64,000 nucleotides of DNA, from positions 372,001 to 436,000 of the forward strand of contig NZ_JACCBJ010000001.1 of the NCBI RefSeq assembly GCF_013408745.1. The letters run 5' to 3'. Origin of the DNA: Leifsonia soli. GTDB taxonomy: Bacteria; Actinomycetota; Actinomycetes; Actinomycetales; Microbacteriaceae. Positions 8,341-17,309 of the stretch are shown in pieces. Every line of letters begins with the position of its first letter. Positions within the stretch are counted from its first letter, which is position 1. The notes below the pieces were generated by a model. It made no database searches. It had not been told where the DNA came from and saw nothing but the letters and a program-made list of their open reading frames with translations. A program made the translations under genes and the position numbers.

Positions 8341-9672
8341 TCACGGCCCGGTGCTCAGCGCGAGGGCGTCGTCGATCTGCTTGTCGACCGACTTCAGTCC
8401 GGCATCCAGGTCGCCGCCCTGGCTCTGGTACTTGTTCCACCAGTCCTGGAGCGACTGCTGGTAGCCGGGGCCGAGCGGGCTCGGCGGCGTGGTCTGGACG
8501 TTCTTGTCCGACGCGATGTCGAGGAACGTCTTGTACTGCTCCGAGACCTCCAGCTTCGGCGAGGCGAGCGCATCCTTCGTCGTCGGCACGTTCTTGAGGC
8601 CGTTCGCGAGCTTCACGATCGCGTCCGTGTCGGTGGTCAGGTAGCGCAGCAGCGCCCAGGCGAGCTCCGGCTGCTTCGAGCCCTTCGAGATGCCGATGAT
8701 GTTGCCGGTGATGTAGCCGCCGCCGTACAGCTGCGACTGGTCGTCGGCCGTCGGGAACGGCGCCGTGCCGTAGTGCAGGTCCTTGGCCTGGTCGTCGATG
8801 AACGCCGTGCGGTATTCGCCGTCGAGGTTCATGGCGACCTGCCCGGTCTGGAAGGCGTTGTCGGCGGAGAACTCCTGGCCGAGCCCGGAGGTGAAGGCGT
8901 TGAGCTTGTCCCAGCCGATGGTGTCGACGAACTTCTTCTGCCAGTCGATCAGCTCCTTCCAGCCGGCGCTGGAGCCGACCGCGCTGGTGCCGTCGGACTT
9001 CAGCCACTTCGCGTCGGCGGCGGGGCCGACGTGGGCGGCCGAGTTCTCGTACCAGCCCATGGTCGGGTTGAAGCCGAGGGTCTTGATCGAGCCGTCCGTG
9101 TTGAACGTCGTCAGCTTCACGGCCATCGACTCCAGCTCGCTCAGCGTCTTCGGCGGAGCGGTGTAGCCGGCGGCCTTGAGCAGGTCGGTGTTGTAGTAGA
9201 GGCCGTAGACGTCGGCGAGCATCGGCATCGCGCAGCGGGTGCCCTTGAACTCGGTGTACGACTTCACGGTGTCCGAGAACTGGCTCATGTCGACGCCGTC
9301 GCGCTCGATCACCTTGTTGAGGCTGCGGAAGGCGCCGTTCGAGCAGAAGTTGCCGACGATGTCGGTCGAGTACGAGAGTCCGACGTCGACCTTGCTGCCG
9401 GTGGCGATCGCCTTCTGCAGCTTCTCGTCGTCCTGCCCGGAGTGGACGTCGACCTTGATTTTCGGGTACTTCTTCTCGAAGTCGTCGACGACGGACTGGA
9501 TGACCTTCGCCTCGCGGTCGGAGAAGAAGTGCCAGAACGACACGGTGCCGCTGAGGTCCTTCGGGGTGCTCGCGGCGAAGTCGGTGCCGCCTCCGCCGCC
9601 GGAGCAGCCGGAGAGGGCGAGCGCGGCGGCGGCGGTGACCGCTGCCGCGGCGATGAGATGGCGGTGTTTCAC
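8341..9672 (-). CDS. Sugar ABC transporter solute-binding lipoprotein
   Basis: This 443-residue protein has a lipoprotein signal: basic KHRH, a hydrophobic stretch and the lipobox ALSGC at about residues 17-21. A Gly-rich linker follows. The mature part (GTVSFWHFFSDREAKVIQSV, then YGLYYNTDLLKAAGY) matches cluster 1 binding proteins for oligosaccharides. The GTG at 9672 is preceded by GAGGGAG at 6 nt; a GTG at 9687 would lack a ribosome-binding site. It is the first structural gene after the ROK regulator. Confidence 0.92.
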   Translation of the reverse strand: MKHRHLIAAAAVTAAAALALSGCSGGGGGTDFAASTPKDLSGTVSFWHFFSDREAKVIQSVVDDFEKKYPKIKVDVHSGQDDEKLQKAIATGSKVDVGLSYSTDIVGNFCSNGAFRSLNKVIERDGVDMSQFSDTVKSYTEFKGTRCAMPMLADVYGLYYNTDLLKAAGYTAPPKTLSELESMAVKLTTFNTDGSIKTLGFNPTMGWYENSAAHVGPAADAKWLKSDGTSAVGSSAGWKELIDWQKKFVDTIGWDKLNAFTSGLGQEFSADNAFQTGQVAMNLDGEYRTAFIDDQAKDLHYGTAPFPTADDQSQLYGGGYITGNIIGISKGSKQPELAWALLRYLTTDTDAIVKLANGLKNVPTTKDALASPKLEVSEQYKTFLDIASDKNVQTTPPSPLGPGYQQSLQDWWNKYQSQGGDLDAGLKSVDKQIDDALALSTGP

Positions 9673-9705
9673 GGGTGGCTCCCTCACTGTCGGTGGGTGC
9701 AGGTG

Positions 9706-9747
9706 TGGTGGTGCGGGATGCGGTGGTGCGGGTGGATGCGGTGATGC
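9706..9747. repeat. Imperfect GGTGGTGCGGG repeats
   Basis: The gap between the ROK gene and the solute-binding protein gene consists largely of imperfect direct repeats of GGTGGTGCGGG and GGATGCGGTG. I see no clear promoter or terminator in them. Confidence 0.45.
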
Positions 9748-9759
9748 GGTCGCGGGGCG

Positions 9760-10917
9760 CTACGGTGCGATTCGCGACACTTCGGCGAAGAGCGCGTCGC
9801 GCACCTCGCCGATGAGGTGCTCCCGGGCTCCGCGGAGCACCGGGTGGGCGTCGACGCCGGTCGCGACGACGCTGCGCTCGCCCCAGGCGGGGCGGAGTTC
9901 TGCGGTGACGAGTTCGGCGAGGCGGTCGCCGCCCGCCGAGCCGGTGGGGCCGCCCAGCACGACCAGCTCCGGGTCGAGCAGGGCGAGGACGGGGACGACG
10001 CCGACGGCGACGCGCCGGGCGAGCTCGCCGAGGAACGCCTCCCGCGCGCCGGGGTCGCCGTCGACGTGGCCGTCGGACGTCGGCGAGACGCCGTGACGAG
10101 CGGCGAGCCGGGCGACGGCGGGGCCTCCGATGAGGTCCTGCAGGTCGTCGGCGTCCGGGTCGAGCTCGGCGGCCGAGCGGGGGATCGGCAGGTAGCCGAT
10201 CTCGCCGGCGCCGCCGGACGCGCCGCGGTGGACGCTGCCGCCCTGGTCGACCGACAGGCCGAGGCCGTCGCCCATCCAGAGCAGGGCGAAGCCGCCGGTT
10301 CCGTGTCCTGCGCCGTCCGTCCGCTCGGCGAGCGCCGCCAGGTTCACGTCGTTGTCGATGCGCACGTCGATGCCGAGCGCGTCGCGCAGCCGCCGGCCGA
10401 TGCCCTGCTTGGGCCAGCCCGGGAGCGTCTCGATGTAGGTCAGCTCGTCCGTGCGCGGGTCGAGCGCGCCCTGCACGCCGATGCAGACGGCCCGGACCTG
10501 GTGGGGGTCGGCGTCGGCCGCGGCGCACGCTGCGTCGACGGCCGTGCGCACATCCTCTTCCGGGGAGCGGCCGGCGAGCGGGGTGACGGCGATGGGCTGT
10601 TCCGCGCCGGAGGCGTCGACGACGGTCGATCGCAGGACCTCCGCGTCGATGTCGACCGCGACGCCGAGCATGCGATCCGTCCGGACGGCGTAGCTGGCGG
10701 CGTTGGGGCCGCGTCCACCGGAGACCTCGCCCACGACGTGGATGAGCCCGGCCGTCTCGAGCCGTGCGACCATCTGCGCCGCGGTCGGCTTGGAGAGTCC
10801 GGAGAGCTCGCCGATGCGGCTGCGGGTGAGGACGCCGTGCTGCAGCAGCAACGACAGCGCCGTGCGGTCGTTGGTCTCGCGCAGCCACCCGGGGGTGCCC
10901 CGAACCGGTCCGGTCAT
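9760..10917 (-). CDS. ROK-family transcriptional regulator
   Basis: This 385-residue protein has an N-terminal winged helix-turn-helix (RIGELSGLSKPTAAQMVARL, about residues 33-52) and a ROK sugar-kinase-like domain. Its ROK segment includes RIDNDVNLAALAE and GGAGEIGYLP, but the zinc-binding CXCGXXGC motif is not evident, so metal binding may be altered. It is probably the sugar-responsive repressor of the adjacent ABC/GH4/kinase operon, which lies downstream on the same strand. I preferred the ATG at 10917 (AAGGGA 5 nt upstream) over the ATG at 10923, which overlaps that Shine-Dalgarno sequence. Confidence 0.88.
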   Translation of the reverse strand: MTGPVRGTPGWLRETNDRTALSLLLQHGVLTRSRIGELSGLSKPTAAQMVARLETAGLIHVVGEVSGGRGPNAASYAVRTDRMLGVAVDIDAEVLRSTVVDASGAEQPIAVTPLAGRSPEEDVRTAVDAACAAADADPHQVRAVCIGVQGALDPRTDELTYIETLPGWPKQGIGRRLRDALGIDVRIDNDVNLAALAERTDGAGHGTGGFALLWMGDGLGLSVDQGGSVHRGASGGAGEIGYLPIPRSAAELDPDADDLQDLIGGPAVARLAARHGVSPTSDGHVDGDPGAREAFLGELARRVAVGVVPVLALLDPELVVLGGPTGSAGGDRLAELVTAELRPAWGERSVVATGVDAHPVLRGAREHLIGEVRDALFAEVSRIAP

Positions 10918-10958
10918 CCTCATCCCTTCGTTGGAACGATGCTCTCGCGGAAATGTAT

Positions 10959-10988
10959 CAGGAAAGTTTCTTTATAGTAAAGCTCCTG
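10959..10988. promoter_or_regulatory. Possible operator upstream of the ROK gene
   Basis: This is an AT-rich patch in otherwise GC-rich DNA, 42 bp before the ROK start. It contains the inverted repeat CTTTA/TAAAG (10970-10974 and 10978-10982) and the flanking pair CAGGA/TCCTG (10959-10963 and 10984-10988). The two pairs do not share a centre. Position and composition fit a ROK operator, but this is inference. Confidence 0.4.
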
Positions 10989-11086
10989 TTTCCGAAATCC
11001 TGTCTGATGGTCCTCTCAGAAAGCCCCGCAGGGTGAACCATCCGCCCCTCGGGCGGCGTGCCCCAGGTGGAAGGGAGCATCCGCTC

Positions 11087-11644
11087 ATGAGAAACACCAC
11101 CTCACCCACGCGCTTCGCGACGCTGGCGGCCGGAGCCGCCGCCGTCCTCCTGGCGCTCGCCGCCTGCTCGACCACCGGAGGCGGGGGATACTCGGCGCCC
11201 GGTTCCGGCGCGTCGACGCCGTCGAGCCCGTCCACGTCGTCCGGTACCTCCGCCGTCGCCCTGAAGACCGGCTCGACCACGCTCGGCACCGTCGTGGTCG
11301 ACGGAAAGGGTCTCACCGCCTACGTCTTCGACAAGGACACCGCCGGCTCCGGCATGAGCGTCTGCTCCGGGCAGTGCGCCACCCAGTGGCCGGCGATCGA
11401 GACCGGCAGCGCGCATCCGACCGTCCAGGGCGTCACCGGGACCGTCGGCACGATCACCGGGGTCGACGGCAAGAAGCAGGTCACCCTCGACGGCCACCCG
11501 CTGTACACCTACGCGGGCGACTCCTCCGCCGGAGACGTCACCGGCCAGGGGTTCGGCGGCATCTGGTGGGTCGTCGGCGCCGACGGCGCGAAGATCACGT
11601 CGTCCTCCTCGACGCCGGGCTCCGGAGGCGGCTACACCAAGTGA
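11087..11644 (+). CDS. Secreted lipoprotein with Yx(FWY)xxD repeats
   Basis: This 185-residue protein has a lipoprotein signal (lipobox LAAC near residue 27), a Gly/Ser/Thr/Pro-rich linker and two copies of the Yx(FWY)xxD signature: YVFDKD (about residue 84) and YTYAGD (about 140). Two cysteines in SVCSGQCATQWP may form a disulfide. This matches a family of predicted secreted lipoproteins (COG4315-like) of unknown function. The ATG at 11087 has AAGGGAG upstream. It stands alone, divergent from the ROK gene and convergent with the epimerase gene. Confidence 0.85.
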   Translation: MRNTTSPTRFATLAAGAAAVLLALAACSTTGGGGYSAPGSGASTPSSPSTSSGTSAVALKTGSTTLGTVVVDGKGLTAYVFDKDTAGSGMSVCSGQCATQWPAIETGSAHPTVQGVTGTVGTITGVDGKKQVTLDGHPLYTYAGDSSAGDVTGQGFGGIWWVVGADGAKITSSSSTPGSGGGYTK

Positions 11645-11662
11645 CGCATCGCGCCCGCGCGC

Positions 11663-12658
11663 TCAGCCGAATGCGCGGGCGTGCTCGACGAGACGGTCGA
11701 ACGCCGCATCCAGATCCGGGTCCACTCGCTGGCGCTCCTGGTCGGCGAGGTACCACTCCACGATCTCCCCGGCGCCGCGCGCGAACGGGACCCGCGCGCT
11801 GAACCCGGGCACCATCGCCTTGATCTTGCTGTTGTCGAAGTGCATCGAGTGCGCCTTGTCGCCGACGAGACCGGGGCCGGCCTCCGGGATCACGGCGGCG
11901 ATCGACTCGCTCGCCACGTGGACGAGCTCCGCCTCCACCCCCAGCGCCTCCGCCAGATAGCAGTAGATCTGATCCCACGTCGGAGCCTCGTCTCCGGTGA
12001 TGTGGAACGCGTCGCCGACGGCCTCAGGGCGGCCGAGCAGTCCCACGAAGGCCACCGCGAAGTCGGTGTTGTGCGTGATCGTCCAGCGGCTCGTCCCGTC
12101 GCCGTGCACCACGACGGGGGCGCCGCGCCGCATCCGCTCGAGGTCCGTCCAGTGCCCGGTCGTCGGGATCATCGTGCGGTCGTAGGTGTGCGACGGCCGC
12201 ACGATCGTGACGGGGAAGCCGCGCTCGCGGTACGCCTCCATCAGCGCATCCTCACAGGCGATCTTGTCGCGCGAGTACTGCCAGAACGGGTTGCGCAGCG
12301 CGGTGGACTCGGTCACCGGCACGCGCGACGGCGGCTTCTGGTAGGCGGAGGCGGAACTGATGAAGACGTACTGCCCGACCCGGCCCTCGAAGAGGTTGAA
12401 GTCGGTCGAGATGTGATCGGGCGTGAACGCGAGGAACTCGGCGGCGACATCGAAGCTGCGCTCGCCCAGAGCGCTGTGCACGCTCTCCGGGTCGCGGATG
12501 TCGGCGTGCAGCACCTCGACGCCGTCCGGGAGGGGACGCGTCGAGCTGTTCCCCCGGTTCACGACGGTGACCTCGTGGCCCTGCTCGAGCGCCTCCGCCA
12601 CGCACGCCGAGCTGATGACGCCCGTCCCGCCGATGAAGAGTGTCCGTGTCGCTGCCAT
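11663..12658 (-). CDS. NAD-dependent epimerase/dehydratase
   Basis: This 331-residue protein is an extended short-chain dehydrogenase. It has an N-terminal Rossmann motif FIGGTGVISSACV (Gly-rich, but diverging from GxxGxxG), a central SSASAYQKPPS segment with the YxxxK-type YSRDK (catalytic Tyr/Lys), and VRPSHTYD. Relatives act on nucleotide sugars or belong to the chloroplast CSP41-like group. The substrate cannot be read here. GGAGCGGGA precedes the ATG at 12658. Confidence 0.82.
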   Translation of the reverse strand: MAATRTLFIGGTGVISSACVAEALEQGHEVTVVNRGNSSTRPLPDGVEVLHADIRDPESVHSALGERSFDVAAEFLAFTPDHISTDFNLFEGRVGQYVFISSASAYQKPPSRVPVTESTALRNPFWQYSRDKIACEDALMEAYRERGFPVTIVRPSHTYDRTMIPTTGHWTDLERMRRGAPVVVHGDGTSRWTITHNTDFAVAFVGLLGRPEAVGDAFHITGDEAPTWDQIYCYLAEALGVEAELVHVASESIAAVIPEAGPGLVGDKAHSMHFDNSKIKAMVPGFSARVPFARGAGEIVEWYLADQERQRVDPDLDAAFDRLVEHARAFG

Positions 12659-12773
12659 TCCCGCTCCTTTACGCGTCCTGCGTCCCCGATCGGCGGACGT
12701 CCGCCCGAATGGCCAGGCTAGTCCGCTGGCCCCGCGCCCGCGAGGCCGGGTCGACCGTCCGCCGGTCCGCGCG

Positions 12774-12779
12774 TACACT
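12774..12779 (+). promoter_or_regulatory. -10 box upstream of the MscS gene
   Basis: TACACT lies 35 bp before the MscS GTG in the divergent gap. It matches the actinobacterial TANNNT -10 consensus; no convincing -35 box is seen. Confidence 0.4.
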
Positions 12780-12814
12780 CCTTCGCGAATTCGACCAGAG
12801 GAGTCCTCCCACCC

Positions 12815-14050
12815 GTGTTCCCCCTCCACAGCTGGCCCGGCCTCGCCGTCGCCTGCCTTCTGGCCGTCGTCGTCGCGGTCGCCGTCACGGCCGTTCTTGC
12901 GCTGATCCTGCGCCTGATCGGGCGGAGGAGGCAGTGGCCCGAGCTGCTGATCCGCCATGTCCGCGTGCCGTTCCGGCTGTTCCTGGTCGTGATCGTGCTG
13001 TGGATCGCGGTGACGGTCAGCATGCCTCCGGAGGTCTCGACCGCCTGGCGGAACGGCATCCACCACACCTTCCTGATCCTCACGATCGCCACGGGCGTGT
13101 GGTTCGCCGCCGCCTTCGTCGTATTCGTGGCCGACCTCGGGCTGGCGCGCTATCGGCTCGATGTGCCCGACAACCGGTACGCCCGCCGGGTGCGCACACA
13201 GGTGCTCGTCCTCCGGCGGCTCACCATCGTCGCGGCCGTCGTCATCGGCCTGGGCGCGGTGCTGCTGACGTTCCCCGCGCTGCAGGCGGCGGGCGCGAGC
13301 CTGCTGGCCTCCGCCGGCGTCATCGGCATCATCGCCGGTGTCGCCGCCCAGTCGAGCCTCGCCAACCTCTTCGCGGGCATCCAGCTCGCCTTCTCCGACG
13401 CCATCCGCATCGACGACGTCGTGGTGGTCGAGCAGCAGTGGGGGACCATCGAGGAGATCACGCTCACCTACGTGGTGGTCCACGTCTGGGACGACCGCCG
13501 GCTCGTCCTCCCGTCGACCTACTTCACGACCAAGCCGTTCGAGAACTGGACGCGCCAGCACAGCGAGCTGCTCGGCTCCATCGAGTTCGACCTGGACTGG
13601 CGGGTGTCCACCGGCGGGATGCGCGCCGAGCTGAACCGCATCCTCGCCACCACCGACCTCTGGGACCACCGCACCGCCGTGCTCCAGGTCACCGACGCCG
13701 TCGGCGGCTGGGTGCGGGTGCGCGTGCTCGTCACGGCCAAGGACGCACCGACCCTGTTCGACCTGCGCTGCCTGGTGCGCGAGCGCCTCATCGACTGGAT
13801 GCAGCGGTACTCGCCCGCCTCCCTCCCGCGGCAGCGCGTCGAGCTCGTCGAGCCCGCCGAGCCACGTGAGCGGCCGACCCGCGCCCGCAGCGAGGAGGAG
13901 GGACGCCTGTTCAGCGGCACACCGGAGAACGAGCAGCGAGCCCAGCAGTTCACGGATGCCATCCCGATCGTGCGCGACGGGGCGGACGACGGCGAGCCGG
14001 GATCCGATCGCGGTGACGGGCTGATGACGAGCGACGAGGAGAACCGATGA
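12815..14050 (+). CDS. Small-conductance mechanosensitive channel, MscS family
   Basis: This 411-residue protein has four predicted membrane helices (about residues 9-35, 50-68, 85-110 and 130-155). The pore helix and following beta domain read AGVIGIIAGVAAQSSLANLF, the MscS signature. A cytoplasmic domain follows. The last 80 residues are charged and probably disordered (RERPTRARSEEEGR). It would release osmolytes on hypo-osmotic shock. The start is GTG with GAGGAG about 11 nt upstream. It overlaps the next small gene by 4 nt. Confidence 0.9.
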   Translation: MFPLHSWPGLAVACLLAVVVAVAVTAVLALILRLIGRRRQWPELLIRHVRVPFRLFLVVIVLWIAVTVSMPPEVSTAWRNGIHHTFLILTIATGVWFAAAFVVFVADLGLARYRLDVPDNRYARRVRTQVLVLRRLTIVAAVVIGLGAVLLTFPALQAAGASLLASAGVIGIIAGVAAQSSLANLFAGIQLAFSDAIRIDDVVVVEQQWGTIEEITLTYVVVHVWDDRRLVLPSTYFTTKPFENWTRQHSELLGSIEFDLDWRVSTGGMRAELNRILATTDLWDHRTAVLQVTDAVGGWVRVRVLVTAKDAPTLFDLRCLVRERLIDWMQRYSPASLPRQRVELVEPAEPRERPTRARSEEEGRLFSGTPENEQRAQQFTDAIPIVRDGADDGEPGSDRGDGLMTSDEENR

Positions 14051-14475
14051 CCGACGGACCGGACGAACAGCACAGACGACCGGACGGCGTCGACGACGCG
14101 ACGGTGGATGCGCTCGGCAGCCTGAGTGAGGCGCTCGAGGTGGTCGAGCACGCGCGCGGACTGCTCTACGGCTTCCACCGGCTCACCGGGAAGGCCGACT
14201 TCACCCTCGGCGAGGCCGTCGGCAAGCTGCGCGACGCCGGCCACGCCGATCTCGCCGACCGCATCGAGCGCGAGCTGGTCGGGCGCAATGTCATCGAGGG
14301 GCGGTGGACGTTCCAGATCGTCGAGGACTTCGACGACGGGTACTACGCCCTGTTCCGCGAGCTGGAGCGCGAGGCGCGCGACCGGCTCGCCGGCGGCCGG
14401 CGCCACCTCTACGAGGCGGAGCTGAAGGAGCAGCGGCGGACGCACGGCGAACCGGGCCACGAGGCCCGGCCGTGA
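14047..14475 (+). CDS. Conserved small soluble protein coupled to MscS
   Basis: This 142-residue protein is charged and probably mostly helical (ALEVVEHARGLLYGFHRLTG, LREAGHA-like segments, ELEREARDRLAGGRR). It has no membrane segment and no motif I recognise. The ATG overlaps the MscS stop by 4 nt (ATGA), so its synthesis is probably coupled to the channel. It could modulate the channel or be a neutral passenger. I do not assign a function. Confidence 0.75.
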   Translation: MTDGPDEQHRRPDGVDDATVDALGSLSEALEVVEHARGLLYGFHRLTGKADFTLGEAVGKLRDAGHADLADRIERELVGRNVIEGRWTFQIVEDFDDGYYALFRELEREARDRLAGGRRHLYEAELKEQRRTHGEPGHEARP

Positions 14476-14476
14476 C

Positions 14477-15202
14477 TCAGGAGAGGGATTCGGCCGCCGC
14501 GACGATCGTGCCGGTCACGACATCCGGGGCGGCCAGCATCGACACGTGCCCTGCGGCCGTCTCGATGATCGTCGCCTGCGCACGCTCGGACATCCGCCGC
14601 TGGAGTGCTGGCGGGATGATGCGGTCCTCGGTGCCGACGACGGACCAGACCGGGAGGCTCTGCCAGGCGGGCGGGCCGGCCGCGATGACGTTGGCGGCGA
14701 GCGCGATCGGCCGCTGACCGGCGGCGATCAGATCCTGGTCGGTCTCGGAGAGGTCCTGGGCGAAGAAGTCGCGGACCGTCGATGCCTTCAGGTAGGCGTC
14801 CGCGTCGCCCTCCGGAGCCCCGGGGTAGCCGACGATGTCGAGCACCGTCGTCGGGTCCGGGACGTCGAGGGCGGAGCCGGAGCCGCCGAGCAGGCCGACG
14901 ACGTTCTCGCCCTCGTCGGGGATGAACGCATCCACGTAGACGAGGGCCCGCACATCACCGCCGCCGAGCCCGGCGCCGCTGATGACGGCGCCGCCGTACG
15001 AGTGCCCGGCGAGAACGACCGGCCCCTCGGTGTGCTGCGCGAGGAAGGCGGCGACGTACGCGGCATCCCCTGTCACTCCGCGGAGCAGGTTCGGCGGGGC
15101 GTACACGGTGAATCCCCGCGCGCGGAGGTCCGAGATGACGGGGTTCCAGCTGGAGGCGTCCGCCCAGGCGCCGTGGACGAGGACGATGGTGGGGTTCGGC
15201 AT
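14477..15202 (-). CDS. Alpha/beta hydrolase
   Basis: This 241-residue protein shows the alpha/beta hydrolase fold: VLVHGAWADASSW (oxyanion-hole region), the nucleophile elbow VLAGHSYGGAVI (Ser about residue 79), a likely acid around VVGTEDRIIPP, and the catalytic His in ETAAGHVSMLA. It resembles salicylate/methyl esterase-like and EstC-like hydrolases of actinobacteria. The substrate is unknown. The ATG at 15202 follows AAGGA at 6-7 nt; longer upstream extensions lack a ribosome-binding site. Confidence 0.85.
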   Translation of the reverse strand: MPNPTIVLVHGAWADASSWNPVISDLRARGFTVYAPPNLLRGVTGDAAYVAAFLAQHTEGPVVLAGHSYGGAVISGAGLGGGDVRALVYVDAFIPDEGENVVGLLGGSGSALDVPDPTTVLDIVGYPGAPEGDADAYLKASTVRDFFAQDLSETDQDLIAAGQRPIALAANVIAAGPPAWQSLPVWSVVGTEDRIIPPALQRRMSERAQATIIETAAGHVSMLAAPDVVTGTIVAAAESLS

Positions 15203-15413
15203 GGATGTTCCTTCGCTCTGTGCTGTGAACGGATGGGTGACGCTCTCGGAACGCCGCCAGGCTAGGGGGAGGCCGCGGCGCGCGTCTACCCCTCTGCCGC
15301 TCATCGTCGGAGCGCACTCGGCGAACTCACAGGATCAGCGGGACCAACCCGGAGTGCCCGCGTGTTCCATCTACTGACGGCGTCGCAGCCAGCGCGCCGC
15401 ACGAGGAGGAAAC

Positions 15414-15860
15414 GTGACACAGGACTACCGCAAGGACCCGGAGGCCCTCGCTCAGCTGACACCGCGCCAGTACGCGGTGACGCAGGAGGCCGCCACCGAG
15501 CCCGCCTTCCGCAACGAGTTCTGGAACAACCACGAGGAGGGGCTGTACGTCGACATCGTGTCGGGGGAGCCGCTGTTCGCGTCCGTGAACAAGTACGACA
15601 GCCGCTCCGGGTGGCCGAGCTTCACCGTTCCGGTCGAGCCGGGGAACATCGTCGAGAAGGTCGACCGGACCTACGGGATGGTGCGCACCGAGGTCCGCTC
15701 CGCCCACGGTGACAGCCACCTGGGTCACCTGTTCGACGACGGGCCCGCCGAGGCGGGCGGCCTGCGCTATTGCATCAACTCCGCCGCTCTCCGCTTCGTC
15801 CCGCTCTCCGAGCTCGACGCCGCGGGCTACGGCGACTACACCACGCTCTTCGAGAAGTAA
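15414..15860 (+). CDS. msrB: Peptide-methionine (R)-S-oxide reductase
   Basis: This 148-residue MsrB reduces R-methionine sulfoxide in oxidised proteins. The catalytic Cys120 lies in [12 protein letters not shown], and [14 protein letters not shown] and the conserved His residues are present. The two CXXC zinc sites of many MsrB enzymes are missing (SGEPLF instead of CGxPLF), so this is the zinc-free form. The GTG start is preceded by GAGGAGG. It is followed 11 bp later by msrA, forming a two-gene repair operon for both sulfoxide epimers. Confidence 0.95.
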   Translation: MTQDYRKDPEALAQLTPRQYAVTQEAATEPAFRNEFWNNHEEGLYVDIVSGEPLFASVNKYDSRSGWPSFTVPVEPGNIVEKVDRTYGMVRTEVRSAHGDSHLGHLFDDGPAEAGGLRYCINSAALRFVPLSELDAAGYGDYTTLFEK

Positions 15861-15871
15861 GGACACAGACA

Positions 15872-16381
15872 ATGACTGAGAAGGCCATCCTCGCCGGTGG
15901 GTGTTTCTGGGGCATGCAGGACTTGATCCGCAAGCTCCCCGGCGTGACCAGCACCCGCGTCGGCTACACCGGAGGCGACGTCCCCGACGCCACCTACCGC
16001 AACCACGGCACCCACGCCGAGGCGATCGAGATCGAGTACGACCCCGAGCGGACCACTTACCGCGACCTGCTCGAGTTCTTCTTCCAGATCCACGACCCGT
16101 CGACCAAGAACCGTCAGGGCAACGACGTCGGCACCAGCTACCGTTCCGCGATCTTCTACGAGAACGACGAGCAGCGCCGCGTCGCCGAGGACACCATCGC
16201 CGACGTGGACGCGTCGGGGCTGTGGCCAGGGAAGGTCGTCACCGAGGTGAGCGCCGCGGGTCCGTTCTGGGAGGCCGAGCCGGAGCACCAGGACTACCTG
16301 GAGCGCATCCCCTGGGGCTACACCTGCCATTTCGTGCGCCCGGGCTGGAAGCTGCCGAAGCGCGAGACCGCCGCAAGCTGA
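15872..16381 (+). CDS. msrA: Peptide-methionine (S)-S-oxide reductase
   Basis: This 169-residue MsrA has the catalytic motif GGCFWGMQD (Cys11), VGYTGG, and the downstream [17 protein letters not shown] and [14 protein letters not shown] blocks typical of the family. It reduces the S-epimer of methionine sulfoxide. The usual C-terminal recycling Cys may be that in [10 protein letters not shown]. The ATG at 15872 follows AAGGACAC. It is co-directional with and immediately downstream of msrB. Confidence 0.96.
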   Translation: MTEKAILAGGCFWGMQDLIRKLPGVTSTRVGYTGGDVPDATYRNHGTHAEAIEIEYDPERTTYRDLLEFFFQIHDPSTKNRQGNDVGTSYRSAIFYENDEQRRVAEDTIADVDASGLWPGKVVTEVSAAGPFWEAEPEHQDYLERIPWGYTCHFVRPGWKLPKRETAAS

Positions 16382-16397
16382 TCCGATACGGGTGCGC

Positions 16398-16431
16398 GAC
16401 CGGCCGGGGGACCAGCGTCCACCGGCCGGTC
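16398..16431 (+). terminator. Strong hairpin after msrA (terminator without U-tract)
   Basis: GACCGGCCGG (16398-16407) pairs perfectly with CCGGCCGGTC (16422-16431). A further GGAC/GTCC inner stem (16409-16412 and 16417-16420) closes a CAGC tetraloop across one G-A mismatch. It lies 16 bp after msrA. The tail is not T-rich, as is common for GC-rich actinobacterial terminators. Confidence 0.55.
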
Positions 16432-16448
16432 CGCGCCATACTGGGGCC

Positions 16449-17305
<857 letters not shown>

Positions 17306-17309
<4 letters not shown>

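Noticed and set aside
10959..10988. Single 30-bp palindrome before the ROK gene
   Set aside because: The inner and outer inverted pairs have different centres, so it is not one continuous palindrome; kept only as a weak operator candidate.
12658..13669. N-terminal extension of the epimerase gene across the MscS gene
   Set aside because: The extended frame lacks a ribosome-binding site and covers a clearly coding MscS on the other strand. The ATG at 12658 has GGAGCGGGA and starts the Rossmann fold.
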